A DNA stretch of 64,000 bases, taken from assembly GCA_019090795.1 (NCBI GenBank), contig JAHRVG010000028.1, forward strand, positions 1 to 64,000, read 5' to 3'. This DNA comes from Paracoccaceae bacterium. GTDB lineage: Bacteria; Pseudomonadota; Alphaproteobacteria; Rhodobacterales; Rhodobacteraceae. A program made the position numbers and the translations under genes. A model generated the notes under the pieces. That model worked only from the letters and a program-made list of their open reading frames with translations. It had not been told where the DNA came from and did not search any database. Shown here piece by piece: positions 19,201-26,442 of this stretch. Position 1 is the first letter of the stretch. The number at the start of each line of letters is the position of its first letter.

Positions 19201-20041
19201 GTTCATCGCGTTGGCAGGGATTATTGTGCGAAACTCGATTCTGCTGGTGGATTTTTCACGCCATGCCGTACTGGGCGGTATGGCAGTACAAGATGCGGTG
19301 ATTTACGCCTGTGCTACCCGTACGCGTCCGATCATCATTACGGCATTGGCGCTGATGGTTGGTTCCTCTGTGATCCTGTCTGACCCAATTTTTGAGGGCA
19401 TGGCCGTATCGCTGATGATGGGCGGGCTGGTCTCAACCTTGCTGACACTGGTTGTCATTCCGCTCGGATGTGTGAGTTTCAGTTCAGCGTTGACCAATGA
19501 GGGTGAAGGGGTGGTTGCGCAACCGATCGCCGGGTTGCACACCGAAGTAAAGGAAACAACCAGCCTGCCGAACCGTGACGGGATTGGAAAATCCCGTTCG
19601 ATTTTGGTGGCGATAGCGGACAGCTTGTTAATGATTGTTGAGTTGGTCGTCTTTACCGTGACCTCAATTATCAAGACAATCGCTGAAATATTCGGGGGCC
19701 GTAACAAACCGGCACCGGCACCTCAGCCAGCGCCGGTTGTGACAAAGACTGCCCCGCCAAAGGTGGAGGCTGTAAAAGCGGCGGAACCTACCGTAACGGC
19801 CGAGGCGGAGGTTTCAAAACCTGCCGAGGCCAAACCGGCCCCTGCCAAGGAACCGGTGAAAGCAGCTCCCAAGGTGCGCAAAACGGCGGTGAAGAAAGCT
19901 GCTGCAGTTAAACCCAAGGCAAAAAAACCAGCGGCGGCCAAAGCTAATGCCAAGAAACCGACAACCCGTAAAACAAAGACCAAAGCTACTGCACGACGCG
20001 GTATTCGGCTGAAAAAACCCAACGATAGCGGGAAGGAATAG
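16229..20041 (+). CDS. RND transporter permease with extra C-terminal helix and lysine-rich tail
   Basis: Proton-driven RND pump of 1270 residues, against about 1030-1050 for the family. The core has 12 predicted transmembrane helices and the TM4 proton relay DD in SIGILVDDAIVVVENIYRRW. After the last core helix (about residue 1085) comes an additional hydrophobic segment (about 1130-1152: LLMIVELVVFTVTSII). A tail of roughly 110 residues follows: first Pro/Ala/Val/Glu-rich, then strongly basic AKKPAAAKANAKKPTTRK-type repeats like histone H1 or PhaF tails. If the extra helix spans the membrane, the tail would face the periplasm, where the products of the next three genes are exported. The substrate is unknown. 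Overlap and spacing place it in one operon with the secreted proteins. Confidence 0.88.
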   Translation: MTDKNNQTQANKTVLTTKLGLAGNLAKSFINSPLAPLLLLACLGLGLMGLILTPRQEDPQISVPMVDIFFSYQGASSDQVASLATDPLERMMSEIQGVKHVYSVSQRNGAIVTVQFEVGEELGPSLVKLNDKIQSNLDRIPPGVSMPLIRPKGVDEVPVVTLTLWSHLVDEASLRSLGLDVLQRLKEVKDTSQSFIVGGRSDAIRVEVFPERLAGFGIGLDQLAQTIRTANAERAVGNAEMGDLSFSLMTGSFLNNARDIENLMIGTNSGEPIYIRDVALVTESTDDATSMVSYYTGPAYGTEIGGDTANRATSERAPVGASAVTIAVSKKSGSNGVSVASDVLAHMDHLEGTLIPESVHVEVTRNYGETANEKVNELIFKLFVVTGAVTLLIWLALGLRAAVVVLIVIPVVILLTVFSAWLMGYTIDRVSLFALIFSIGILVDDAIVVVENIYRRWLQDGAMEDSISVDAVREVGNPTILATFTVIAALLPMGFVTGMMGPYMQPIPALGSVAMLLSLFAAFIFTPWLARRIRPSLEKLDKMQASEHRQAEWLNNFFTALLVPLITKRLVGWLFAAGLLLTFGLSLFLFKTTDVTVKMLPKDNKPEFNVTINMPEGTALPITANVIAMLANELRKMPEVVALQSYTGTASPFNFNGLVRHTYLRDRSWQGDIQVQIVDKADRDRSSEDLAVFARGALTPIAVALGANIEVIEMPPGPPVLQTMVAEIYGPNNETRRQVAADVADMFRKAESIVDVDTFMQAPYQSWRFLVNREKASRRGVSVNDINRQLEMAMGGFKLGDVKVERALEPKFIYLQMPLALRGQFGRLGQLPVPTATGEMIPLTELGHFEPFEVDAPVYHKDLRAVEFVTGEAAGRLAAPIYGILEMEGLLDSYTSPDGVRVDTNYISAPETDLQSAIEWTGEWTVTYVTFRDMGIAFGVALILIYILVVWEFGNFTMPAIVMFPIPLTLIGIVPGHWLFGASFTATSMIGFIALAGIIVRNSILLVDFSRHAVLGGMAVQDAVIYACATRTRPIIITALALMVGSSVILSDPIFEGMAVSLMMGGLVSTLLTLVVIPLGCVSFSSALTNEGEGVVAQPIAGLHTEVKETTSLPNRDGIGKSRSILVAIADSLLMIVELVVFTVTSIIKTIAEIFGGRNKPAPAPQPAPVVTKTAPPKVEAVKAAEPTVTAEAEVSKPAEAKPAPAKEPVKAAPKVRKTAVKKAAAVKPKAKKPAAAKANAKKPTTRKTKTKATARRGIRLKKPNDSGKE

Positions 20042-20045
20042 GACC

Positions 20046-20597
20046 ATGAATATTCTGAAAGCCATTTCTATTGCCGTTGCTTGGGTTCTGGCCGTTGCTC
20101 CGGTGGCTGCACAAACGGGCAGGCCACTGCCCCCGCCCGGTCCTTATCAGGAACTGCGTATCCCTTTGCCGATCCCGGCGCACCCGCACCCACAGTGGAA
20201 TAATATCCTGCCTCTGCCTTACTGGATGCAAAGTCGACCTTTACCTCCGGTTCAAGCTCCGGCTCCGGTTGCCCGCACCCCAAATAATGGCCACGGTCCT
20301 GCTTATCCAGCGGCTCCTCAGGGCCAGCAGTGGGGCCAACGTCCCGTTGCACCGAATTGGGGCAGGGCACCTTATGGCCAAGCCTATCAAGGTCAACCTC
20401 GAATGGGCGGCCAATACCCACAAAGCTACAGCGCGTACTCCGGAGCACCGAATCGGTATTACGGCCAAGGGCCTTCTTTCTTTCCAAATGGCCCATGGGG
20501 CGGGTTTTTCGGCCCGACAAACCCGATTTATGGCTATCAGCCCGCACGTCCGGCGCCTGCTCGGCCACAGCTGTGGAAGGGGAGGAAAAGCAGATGA
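20046..20597 (+). CDS. Secreted Pro/Gly/Gln/Tyr-rich low-complexity protein 1
   Basis: Protein of 183 residues with a signal peptide (ISIAVAWVLAVAPVAAQ). The mature part is low in complexity, rich in Pro, Gly, Gln, Tyr and Trp, with no charged core domain, and it ends PSFFPNGPWGGFFGPTNPIYGYQ and then a basic tail. It begins four bases after the pump stop and overlaps the next gene as ATGA. The composition recalls structural envelope proteins such as sulfur globule proteins, but no family can be assigned from sequence alone. Confidence 0.72.
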   Translation: MNILKAISIAVAWVLAVAPVAAQTGRPLPPPGPYQELRIPLPIPAHPHPQWNNILPLPYWMQSRPLPPVQAPAPVARTPNNGHGPAYPAAPQGQQWGQRPVAPNWGRAPYGQAYQGQPRMGGQYPQSYSAYSGAPNRYYGQGPSFFPNGPWGGFFGPTNPIYGYQPARPAPARPQLWKGRKSR

Positions 20598-21196
20598 GAA
20601 GGTTTGACATGAAAACAGGAAAAAATAGTACAGGGGTTGCACTGGCTGCTCTGGTCTGCATCGTATCCGGTCCAGTTGTCGCGCAGATAGGCAACCCGTG
20701 GAACCCGAACGCAGACGTGGCAGCCACAGGGCCCTCACAATTTATAGCCCCCGCTCCGCGAATTTTGCCCGCTCAGGCCACTGTTTCTAGCAAATATGCA
20801 CCAGCGGATCTGGAGCAACGTCTGTCAGCCGTAAAACGCCCCCAACCCGTGGCCCCGCCGCAAGTGCCGCAAATGGCCCAACCTCAAGGGGTAACAATTC
20901 AGCAGCCAGGGTCTGGGCAAGCAAACCCGTACCCGGCCAGCCCGCAGTATCAAGCACCGGAGGCTAACGGATACCCAAACAATAGCTATGCACCGCAATA
21001 CGGGTATGGCGCACCGCAACAGGGCTACAACGGGTACCCACCCGGTTACGGCCAAGGCGGATACAACAATTATGGCACTGCTACGCCGTATGGGCCGGGG
21101 AACTATCCCGGTGGAGTAGGTGGTTATGTGCCGTACGGGGGTTTCCCCGGCGGTGGGTCATCCCCCTTTAATTTTAGCCCCTTTGGGTTTTTCTGA
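20594..21196 (+). CDS. Secreted Pro/Gly/Tyr/Gln-rich low-complexity protein 2
   Basis: Protein of 200 residues. The ATG at 20594 is preceded by GGAGGAAAAG and overlaps the stop of the previous gene (ATGA). I prefer it over the long upstream open frame, which overlaps the previous gene. The signal peptide ends GPVVAQ. The mature part has a short ordered stretch (YAPADLEQRLSAVKRP) and then NGYPNNSYAPQYGYGAPQQG-like repeats, closing with SSPFNFSPFGFF. Gly/Tyr/Pro-rich tails of this kind occur in sulfur globule proteins of Chromatiaceae; here the similarity is compositional only. Confidence 0.72.
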   Translation: MRRFDMKTGKNSTGVALAALVCIVSGPVVAQIGNPWNPNADVAATGPSQFIAPAPRILPAQATVSSKYAPADLEQRLSAVKRPQPVAPPQVPQMAQPQGVTIQQPGSGQANPYPASPQYQAPEANGYPNNSYAPQYGYGAPQQGYNGYPPGYGQGGYNNYGTATPYGPGNYPGGVGGYVPYGGFPGGGSSPFNFSPFGFF

Positions 21197-21308
21197 ACCT
21201 GAAAGCTAGGAGGTTCGCGCCGTTCTGGCGCAGACAAATTGGAAGCTGGCAAATGTCCCAATGCCAAGCTCCCCATCATTTTTAGGGACAAAAACTAGGA
21301 GACTACCA

Positions 21309-21857
21309 ATGCGTAAATCTATCATCACTGCCGCCATCGCTGCAGCCGCAAGCACTGTAATAGTAACCCAAGCAGTTGCTCAAAACTGGGGCCCAGCTCC
21401 TGGCCCAGGTTACTACTCCAACAACAACAACGGTTGGGGCGGTAACAACTGGACGCCATGGGGCGGTAACAACAACGGTTGGGGTGGCAACAACAACGGT
21501 TGGGGTGGCAACAACTGGATGCCTTGGGGCGGCAACAATGGCTACAACAACGGTTGGGGCAACAACTGGGGTCCCTTCTCTGGTTCCAACAACAATGACG
21601 GAAGCGGTGCCGGTTCCTTCAACTTCGGCTTCACTGGTAACGCTGAAGGCAAAGGCCGCGGCGAAGGCCGTGGTGAAGGTCGTGGTGAAGGTTACGGCAA
21701 CGGCTACGGCTATGGTAACAACTATGGCCGCAACCAAATGTGGAACCCAGCTTGGGGTCCATATCCTGGTCCACAAGGCCCATATGCCAACCAACAGCCT
21801 GCCGCTCCAGCTGGCGAAGCTGTTGAAACACCAAAAGCTGACGCAGCAAGCGAATAA
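21309..21857 (+). CDS. Sulfur-globule-protein-like secreted Asn/Gly/Trp-rich protein
   Basis: Protein of 182 residues with a signal peptide (TAAIAAAASTVIVTQAVAQ) and start ATG at 21309 after TAGGAGAC. The mature part has tandem GGNNNGWGG/NNWTPWGG units, then SFNFGFTGNAEGKGRGEGRG, a GYGNGYGYGNNYG segment and a Pro/Ala tail. This order (Trp/Asn/Gly repeats, an FNFGFTGNA-like stretch, a GYGYG stretch, an Ala/Pro tail) matches what I know of the sulfur globule family proteins that coat periplasmic sulfur inclusions. The organism's rDsr genes in the same window make that role plausible. An independent origin as a generic surface protein cannot be excluded. A strong hairpin follows, consistent with high expression. 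Confidence 0.65.
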   Translation: MRKSIITAAIAAAASTVIVTQAVAQNWGPAPGPGYYSNNNNGWGGNNWTPWGGNNNGWGGNNNGWGGNNWMPWGGNNGYNNGWGNNWGPFSGSNNNDGSGAGSFNFGFTGNAEGKGRGEGRGEGRGEGYGNGYGYGNNYGRNQMWNPAWGPYPGPQGPYANQQPAAPAGEAVETPKADAASE

Positions 21858-21881
21858 TTTGCGTCACATGTAACAATGCCG

Positions 21882-21903
21882 CCGCCCCCGGTTCCGGGGG
21901 CGG
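21882..21903 (+). terminator. GC-rich intercistronic hairpin after the globule-like gene
   Basis: CCGCCCCCGG and CCGGGGGCGG form perfect 10-bp arms around TT (or 8 bp with a six-base loop), starting 24 bases after the stop. No T-tract follows. It probably stabilises or partially terminates the upstream message, so that the structural protein is made in excess of downstream genes. Confidence 0.65.
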
Positions 21904-21942
21904 TTGGCCCAACTGAAACTGATTCATGTTGAAGAGGTTCCC

Positions 21943-22734
21943 ATGACCAAGCACATTCAGACAGCCCTAGCGCTCTTGGTTGCGACAATGGGTATTATGA
22001 TTGCAGCGATTACCCATGCGCAATCACCTACTGCATCAAAAACATACACTGCCATCGCGGTTCATTCCCTTCCCGGCCAATCTGAAACTTTTGGCACAAT
22101 CGTTAAATCCGGTCAAAACCTGAGGCTGGAATACGACGAAGCGGGCCGCCGGGTGATCCAGATCCTCTTGCCCACAGTGGGCGCGATGTATTTTCTCGAC
22201 CCCAAGACGCAAACATACACCGAGTATCTCGGGCCTTCGGTGCCTGCGACAGATATTGAGGGTTATACATCTCCTTGTCCTGGTAAAGAAGCCAGCCCCA
22301 GTTGCCAACATGTTGGCGACGACGTGGTTAGTGGCGTCAAGGTGGAACGCTGGGCACTGGCCTCGGACCAGTCAGGCAAGCCTCTCGTTATTTTGTGGAA
22401 TTCTGCCCGCCGACGTGCGTTGCGTCAGGACTTTCCTGAAGGCGGCAGTATGGTTATGACTTTTGTGGCTATGGAAGATTTGAACGGTCGTTTTGCGGAG
22501 CACTGGACAATCAAGCATTCAATTCCTGGTAGCGATGTAAAAAGCGGTGACTGGTGGTTTGATCCCAAACTGCGGGTTGTGGTGAGGGAAAACCTGCCAA
22601 GCGGCGAAACGCGCCGGTTGGATAATATCACCGTCGGGCCTGTTGATCCGGCACTTTTCCAAGTGCCCCAAGGGTGGCGAAAAGCCGAGCCGCCTGCAGC
22701 CGTTTTACAAAACCCGGTGGCTGGTAGCGAATGA
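21943..22734 (+). CDS. Exported protein with LolA-like fold, function unknown
   Basis: Protein of 263 residues from the ATG at 21943 (after GAAGAGG). A signal peptide (LALLVATMGIMIAAITHAQ) precedes a domain that alternates beta-like segments: YTAIAVHSLPGQSETFGTIV, YDEAGRRVIQILLP, MYFLDPKTQTYTEY, SGDWWFDPKLRVVVRE. This resembles LolA/LppX-type lipid-binding periplasmic proteins. Two cysteines (CPGKEASPSC) could form a disulfide. It lies between the secreted proteins and the ParA gene. A role in carrying a hydrophobic ligand is possible but unproven. Confidence 0.6.
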   Translation: MTKHIQTALALLVATMGIMIAAITHAQSPTASKTYTAIAVHSLPGQSETFGTIVKSGQNLRLEYDEAGRRVIQILLPTVGAMYFLDPKTQTYTEYLGPSVPATDIEGYTSPCPGKEASPSCQHVGDDVVSGVKVERWALASDQSGKPLVILWNSARRRALRQDFPEGGSMVMTFVAMEDLNGRFAEHWTIKHSIPGSDVKSGDWWFDPKLRVVVRENLPSGETRRLDNITVGPVDPALFQVPQGWRKAEPPAAVLQNPVAGSE

Positions 22735-22753
22735 AGCGTAAGGAATACCCAAA

Positions 22754-23374
22754 ATGTTGACATTATTCGCGAATTTCAAAGGTGGAACCGGCAAGAGCAC
22801 ACTGGTTTTCAACATGGCCATGTGGCGTATTTTGCAAGGTAAGAAAGTTACGGTGTGTGATCTCGATCCGCAACGCACTGTGACGGATGTGGCTGAGATC
22901 CGCGATGAGGACGGTGTGGAACCTTCTTTGAGCGTTGTGCATGAATTGCCTGAAAATGGCAAAGCCAAGGGCGATTGGCTGATTGATGTGGGCACCTCGG
23001 ATATGGGTTCTTTGCGTGCCGCAATCCGGATGTGTACCAAGATCGTCATTCCCGTAACGCCATCGCAAGCGGATATCTGGGCGACACAGCATTTTTTGGA
23101 TATCGTAGAAACCGAACGCAAAGGTAAAAAAATGCCCCCGATTGTGGCCTTCATCAACCGTGCAGATCCACATCCCCGCTCGCGTGAGAACGCCGAGACG
23201 CTGGAGGCACTTGAGACGCTTGAGTCGATCAAAGCACTGCCACAGAAAATGGTGCAACGGCTGGCTTTCCGCCGGTCGTTTTCCGAGGGGTTGGCCGTGT
23301 TTGAACTGGACCCGTCGGGCAAGGCGGCAAGTGAACTGGATGAACTGGCGCGGGCGATCTATGGATCAAAATGA
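22754..23374 (+). CDS. ParA/MinD-type ATPase
   Basis: Cytoplasmic P-loop ATPase of 206 residues with the deviant Walker A KGGTGKST at residues 9-16, CDLDPQRT as the A'/switch region and IDVGTSD as a Walker B-like stretch. ParA-family members position plasmids, chemoreceptors, carboxysomes (McdA) or divisomes on the nucleoid. No ParB-like partner or parS-like repeat is nearby and there are no replication genes, so a cargo-positioning role is more likely than plasmid partition. Its neighbours are exported proteins and a dynamin-like GTPase. The cargo is unknown. Confidence 0.85.
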   Translation: MLTLFANFKGGTGKSTLVFNMAMWRILQGKKVTVCDLDPQRTVTDVAEIRDEDGVEPSLSVVHELPENGKAKGDWLIDVGTSDMGSLRAAIRMCTKIVIPVTPSQADIWATQHFLDIVETERKGKKMPPIVAFINRADPHPRSRENAETLEALETLESIKALPQKMVQRLAFRRSFSEGLAVFELDPSGKAASELDELARAIYGSK

Positions 23375-23420
23375 CCGATGCTGAAATACAAAATAGAAAC
23401 CTGGAACAAGGCTGTTGAAT

Positions 23421-24032
23421 ATGCCCTTTCTTCGACTGATCATCATTTACATTGTTGTCATCGCTATCGTATTTGCAATTTTCAACCGCGATAGGGTTAT
23501 GCAACTTGCAGGGTTCTCGCTTGAGTCTTCTGAAAGCGGCAAAGTTGACGAGGCCGCAATTGTTGCGGAAATCGTTGAAACGGCACCTGTACCCGAGAAA
23601 ACCGCTGAGATCACTGAAACTGCCGTGACAATGCAAACCGAAACAGAACCACAGCAAGCCGCTCCGGCACCGGTTGACCAATCACCTAAACAACAGGCAG
23701 TGCCAGCAACTGCCAACCCGAATGCAGATCTCAAATCAAGTCTTGATGAAGTGCGCAAAGCCTTTTGGGGGGGGGATGCCCAAAAAGCAGAGACGCTCTA
23801 TGTTGCACTGGCAGCGCAGTATGAGGCAGATGCCAATATTCAGGGTGAAACCGGGAATTTTTTCTACTCACAGCGTCGTTATCCCGAGGCCGCAAAATAT
23901 TTCCATCGCGCGGGCTTGTTACTGGTGAACACTGGCAACAAGCAGCAAGTGATGTCGATTATTATCGCGTTGCAGCAAATTGCCCCAGACAAGGCAACCG
24001 ACCTGCGTGCCAGAGCTGCCAAACAGCCGTAA
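23421..24032 (+). CDS. Membrane-anchored protein with TPR-like C-terminus
   Basis: Protein of 203 residues. The ATG at 23421 is better spaced from AAGG than the TTG two codons upstream. The N-terminal helix (FLRLIIIYIVVIAIVFAIF) resembles the LapA-type short membrane anchor. A linker of about 90 residues is rich in Glu/Thr/Ala/Pro/Gln, and the C-terminal 85 residues read as TPR-like helices (ETLYVALAAQYEADANIQGE; YPEAAKYFHRAGLLLV). It may be a scaffold linking the ParA and dynamin-like proteins to the membrane. No family name can be given. Confidence 0.65.
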   Translation: MPFLRLIIIYIVVIAIVFAIFNRDRVMQLAGFSLESSESGKVDEAAIVAEIVETAPVPEKTAEITETAVTMQTETEPQQAAPAPVDQSPKQQAVPATANPNADLKSSLDEVRKAFWGGDAQKAETLYVALAAQYEADANIQGETGNFFYSQRRYPEAAKYFHRAGLLLVNTGNKQQVMSIIIALQQIAPDKATDLRARAAKQP

Positions 24033-24059
24033 CCGGAATTCTACAGGGACACCTAGCAT

Positions 24060-25547
24060 ATGAGCCACTTTTTGAATAATCGTCTCGCCCGTCTGGAAAA
24101 CCATCTCAAGGCTGAGAACCCCGCGTTGCTGGAGGTTTTGCCGACATATTACACATTCGATAAGCTGCTGTATCGTACTGGCTTACTGGACAAGGAATCC
24201 TCACTGGCTTCGCGCATTTCGTGGTGGCCGCTGATTTCCGTTCTTGGAACTTTTTCGTCGGGTAAATCTACCTTCATCAATTCCTATGTGGGCGATAAGC
24301 TGCAAAGTACCGGCAATCAGGCGGTGGATGATAAATTTACCGTGATCTGCCATCGTACAGCAACCACCGCAGGCAGCCAAACCTTGCCCGGCACCGCACT
24401 GGATGCCGATCCGCGCTTCCCGTTTTTCCGGATTTCCCATGAAATCGAAAAAGTTGCCCAAGGTGAAGGCAAACATATCGAGAGCTATCTGCAACTGCGC
24501 ACAACCAGTAACGACCGAATTAAAAGCAAAATCATTATCGATTCCCCCGGTTTTGATGCCGATGACCAGCGCCGTTCAACCCTGCGCATTACCGATCACA
24601 TCATTGACCTTTCCGATCTTGTGCTGGTGTTCTTTGATGCGCGCCACCCGGAACCCGGCGCTATGCAAGATACGCTGGAACATCTGGTCGCACGCACAGT
24701 CAAGCGCACGGATGCCTCAAAATTCCTTTATGTGCTGAACCAGATTGATACTGCTGCCAAAGACGATAACGCCGAAGAAATCGTCGGTGCATGGCAGCGC
24801 GCAGTGGCACAGGCGGGATTAGCCGCGGGTCAGTTTTACACCATCTACAACGAAGAAGCTGCGATTCCGATCGAAGACAAAGCCCAGCGGGAACGCTTCC
24901 AGAAGAAGCGGGATGCCGATCTGGCAAAGATTATTACCCGCATGGACGAGGTGGAACTACAACGCAATTATCGCATCGTTAGCGTGCTCGAAACTGTGGC
25001 GAATGAACTGGAGCACGATATCTTGCCCAGACTGCGCAAAGCCAAAGCAAGCTGGCGGCGTGGCGTTTTGATCGGTGACGGTATTGCACTGGCCGTCTTG
25101 GTTGCAGTCATTGCGGGCTTGATGTTCTATTTCAAATGGATGCCGCCGATGCAGGTATTCTCGTTTGATTGGATCGTGAACCACAAAATCGACGTTGGGG
25201 CCAGCATTCTGGCAGCGATTGTTTTGATTGGCAGCTTTCACTTTTGGGTGCGGGGTGTCGTTGCGAAACGGATCGCGAAACCGATGAGCCGAGCTTATGG
25301 TCAGGTCGAACTAAACCTGCGCGCAGCCTTTGAGAAAAGCACCTCTGCACTGCACTCGGTGTTTGGCACAGAACCTGCGGGTTGGGGCGGGCGTGCGGCT
25401 AAAAAATTGCGATTGGTACGCGAAACTGTTGCCAATCATATCCAGAGCCTGAACGACAGATATGCCGACCCCTCAGGTAGATCTGCTATCGTTGAGGGGC
25501 AGGCCACAATAACAGAGCCTGTGGTCAACGCAGAAGCCCACAAATAA
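24060..25547 (+). CDS. Dynamin-like GTPase with two membrane helices
   Basis: Bacterial dynamin-superfamily protein of 495 residues. G1 is GTFSSGKST (63-71), G3 is DSPGFDADD (about 161-169) and G4 is NQID (about 227). A helical region follows, then two transmembrane segments (about 340-362, IALAVLVAVIAGLMFYFKW; about 380-398, ILAAIVLIGSFHFWV) and a further helical tail. This matches bacterial proteins that bend, fuse or tether membranes. It sits in tight succession after the ParA and TPR-like genes, with 12 bases to the next gene, so the group probably acts on a shared membrane structure. Confidence 0.85.
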   Translation: MSHFLNNRLARLENHLKAENPALLEVLPTYYTFDKLLYRTGLLDKESSLASRISWWPLISVLGTFSSGKSTFINSYVGDKLQSTGNQAVDDKFTVICHRTATTAGSQTLPGTALDADPRFPFFRISHEIEKVAQGEGKHIESYLQLRTTSNDRIKSKIIIDSPGFDADDQRRSTLRITDHIIDLSDLVLVFFDARHPEPGAMQDTLEHLVARTVKRTDASKFLYVLNQIDTAAKDDNAEEIVGAWQRAVAQAGLAAGQFYTIYNEEAAIPIEDKAQRERFQKKRDADLAKIITRMDEVELQRNYRIVSVLETVANELEHDILPRLRKAKASWRRGVLIGDGIALAVLVAVIAGLMFYFKWMPPMQVFSFDWIVNHKIDVGASILAAIVLIGSFHFWVRGVVAKRIAKPMSRAYGQVELNLRAAFEKSTSALHSVFGTEPAGWGGRAAKKLRLVRETVANHIQSLNDRYADPSGRSAIVEGQATITEPVVNAEAHK

Positions 25548-25559
25548 AAGGTTGCGAAT

Positions 25560-26126
25560 ATGTACACAGAACCAACCTGCGCCGTACCAGAGGGCCGATG
25601 CGCAGAGCAGGCCTTTCGTTTGGCGGTTTATGAAGCAGGGCATGCGTTAACGGCGCGCGCATTGGGGTTGCGTGTTATCTCCGTACGTATGTTGCCCCGC
25701 CCACCAATCTTGGTTAGCGACAAAGCGTTTGGACAAGATTGGGAATCATTTATCGAGACGCTGGAAATTCGGATTATTGAATTGTTTGGCGGTTTGCTTG
25801 CTGAGGAATTCACCTGTTCATCGGCCACCTGTTGCAGCGGAGATGTTGCCCGAATTGATGAATTGACTCGTCTGGTGGCCGGTCTGAGCCAAGAAGGCGA
25901 TCACGAGTTTATTTGGGATAAACTTGAGGACGTAGCCCAGAATATTTTTGACCAAAAGAAGAACCAGGATGCGATTTTGCCATTGGCCGAATTCCTTTAC
26001 CAACGTGTATTGGAGGGTGAAGAGTTTGTTGATGGCGCGGATGTCGAAATTGAACTGGATAAACTTGTTCCCTTTGCACCCAAGAAAAAATGGTCAAAGC
26101 GCCTTTTCTCCTTTGGGCGGCCTTAG
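25560..26126 (+). CDS. M41 (FtsH peptidase)-like protein with altered zinc motif
   Basis: Protein of 188 residues without an AAA+ domain. Residues 20-32, RLAVYEAGHALTA, align with the FtsH peptidase motif AxHEAGHALVA, but the first zinc histidine is Tyr24, so HEXXH has become YEXXH. Glu25 and His28 are kept. Downstream, LFGGLLAEEFTCSSATC and CSGDVARIDELTRLVAGLS correspond to the GGRAAEE ... GAxxD region of M41, which carries the third ligand. A catalytic role is therefore doubtful; substrate or metal binding is possible. The cysteine-rich CSSATCCSGD is unusual. It is the last gene before a new promoter-like site. Confidence 0.7.
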   Translation: MYTEPTCAVPEGRCAEQAFRLAVYEAGHALTARALGLRVISVRMLPRPPILVSDKAFGQDWESFIETLEIRIIELFGGLLAEEFTCSSATCCSGDVARIDELTRLVAGLSQEGDHEFIWDKLEDVAQNIFDQKKNQDAILPLAEFLYQRVLEGEEFVDGADVEIELDKLVPFAPKKKWSKRLFSFGRP

Positions 26127-26148
26127 GCCGTAACGGGGAAAGCTTGCA

Positions 26149-26176
26149 AATACATTCAATTTTATGTATATGTAAT
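26149..26176 (+). promoter_or_regulatory. Putative promoter with ATTC-N8-GTAT operator (site B)
   Basis: ATTCAATTTTATGTAT at 26154-26169 lies in the same TACATTCAA context as site A and site D, between AATACA (26149-26154) and TGTAAT (26171-26176) with 16 bp between hexamers. The DUF2892 gene begins 36 bases further on. TACAT/ATGTA arms give the site dyad character. Confidence 0.5.
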
Positions 26177-26211
26177 CAAATTGTCCAAACTCCAACATGT
26201 CAGGTATCAAT

Positions 26212-26424
26212 ATGAATGCTCAACGTCTCACAATGACCCTTGCCGGGTTGTTCATCCTCGTCGCCCTTGGCCTTGGTCATATGATGGGCCAATTTGATCT
26301 TTCCAGCTTAAGCTGGCTGTGGTTCATCATCTTTATTGGTGTGAATTTGTTTCAATCAGGCATCACCGGGTTTTGCCCGCTAACCAGAATTTTGCTGTTT
26401 CTGGGCATTAAACCCGCAAGCTAA
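26212..26424 (+). CDS. DUF2892 inner-membrane protein (YgaP-like membrane domain)
   Basis: Protein of 70 residues with two transmembrane helices. It shows the DUF2892 pattern: NAQRLTMTLAGLFILVALGLG, then NLFQSGITGFCPLTRILLFLG, with the conserved GFCP. Related domains sit on the rhodanese YgaP and beside sulfur-relay genes. The ATG at 26212 follows CAGG at good spacing; an ATG at 26197 is an alternative. Site B lies just upstream, so this gene probably starts its own transcript. Confidence 0.8.
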   Translation: MNAQRLTMTLAGLFILVALGLGHMMGQFDLSSLSWLWFIIFIGVNLFQSGITGFCPLTRILLFLGIKPAS

Positions 26425-26442
26425 TTGTTGAATAACTACGTG

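Noticed and set aside
16229-20041. Basic C-terminal tail as a frameshift artefact
   Set aside because: The tail is in the same continuous frame, has consistent Ala/Lys/Pro codon use and ends just before a well-placed next gene.
20330-20593. Long upstream extension of the second low-complexity protein
   Set aside because: The extension overlaps the first low-complexity gene in another frame. The ATG at 20594 has a strong ribosome site and yields a signal peptide.
21420-21570. Possible short tandem repeats or CRISPR-like array
   Set aside because: The repeats are in-frame GGNNNGWGG codons of the globule-like protein and vary in length. There are no unique spacers or cas genes.
22754-23374. 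Plasmid partition system
   Set aside because: There is a ParA-type ATPase but no ParB, parS-like repeats, replication gene or toxin-antitoxin pair nearby.
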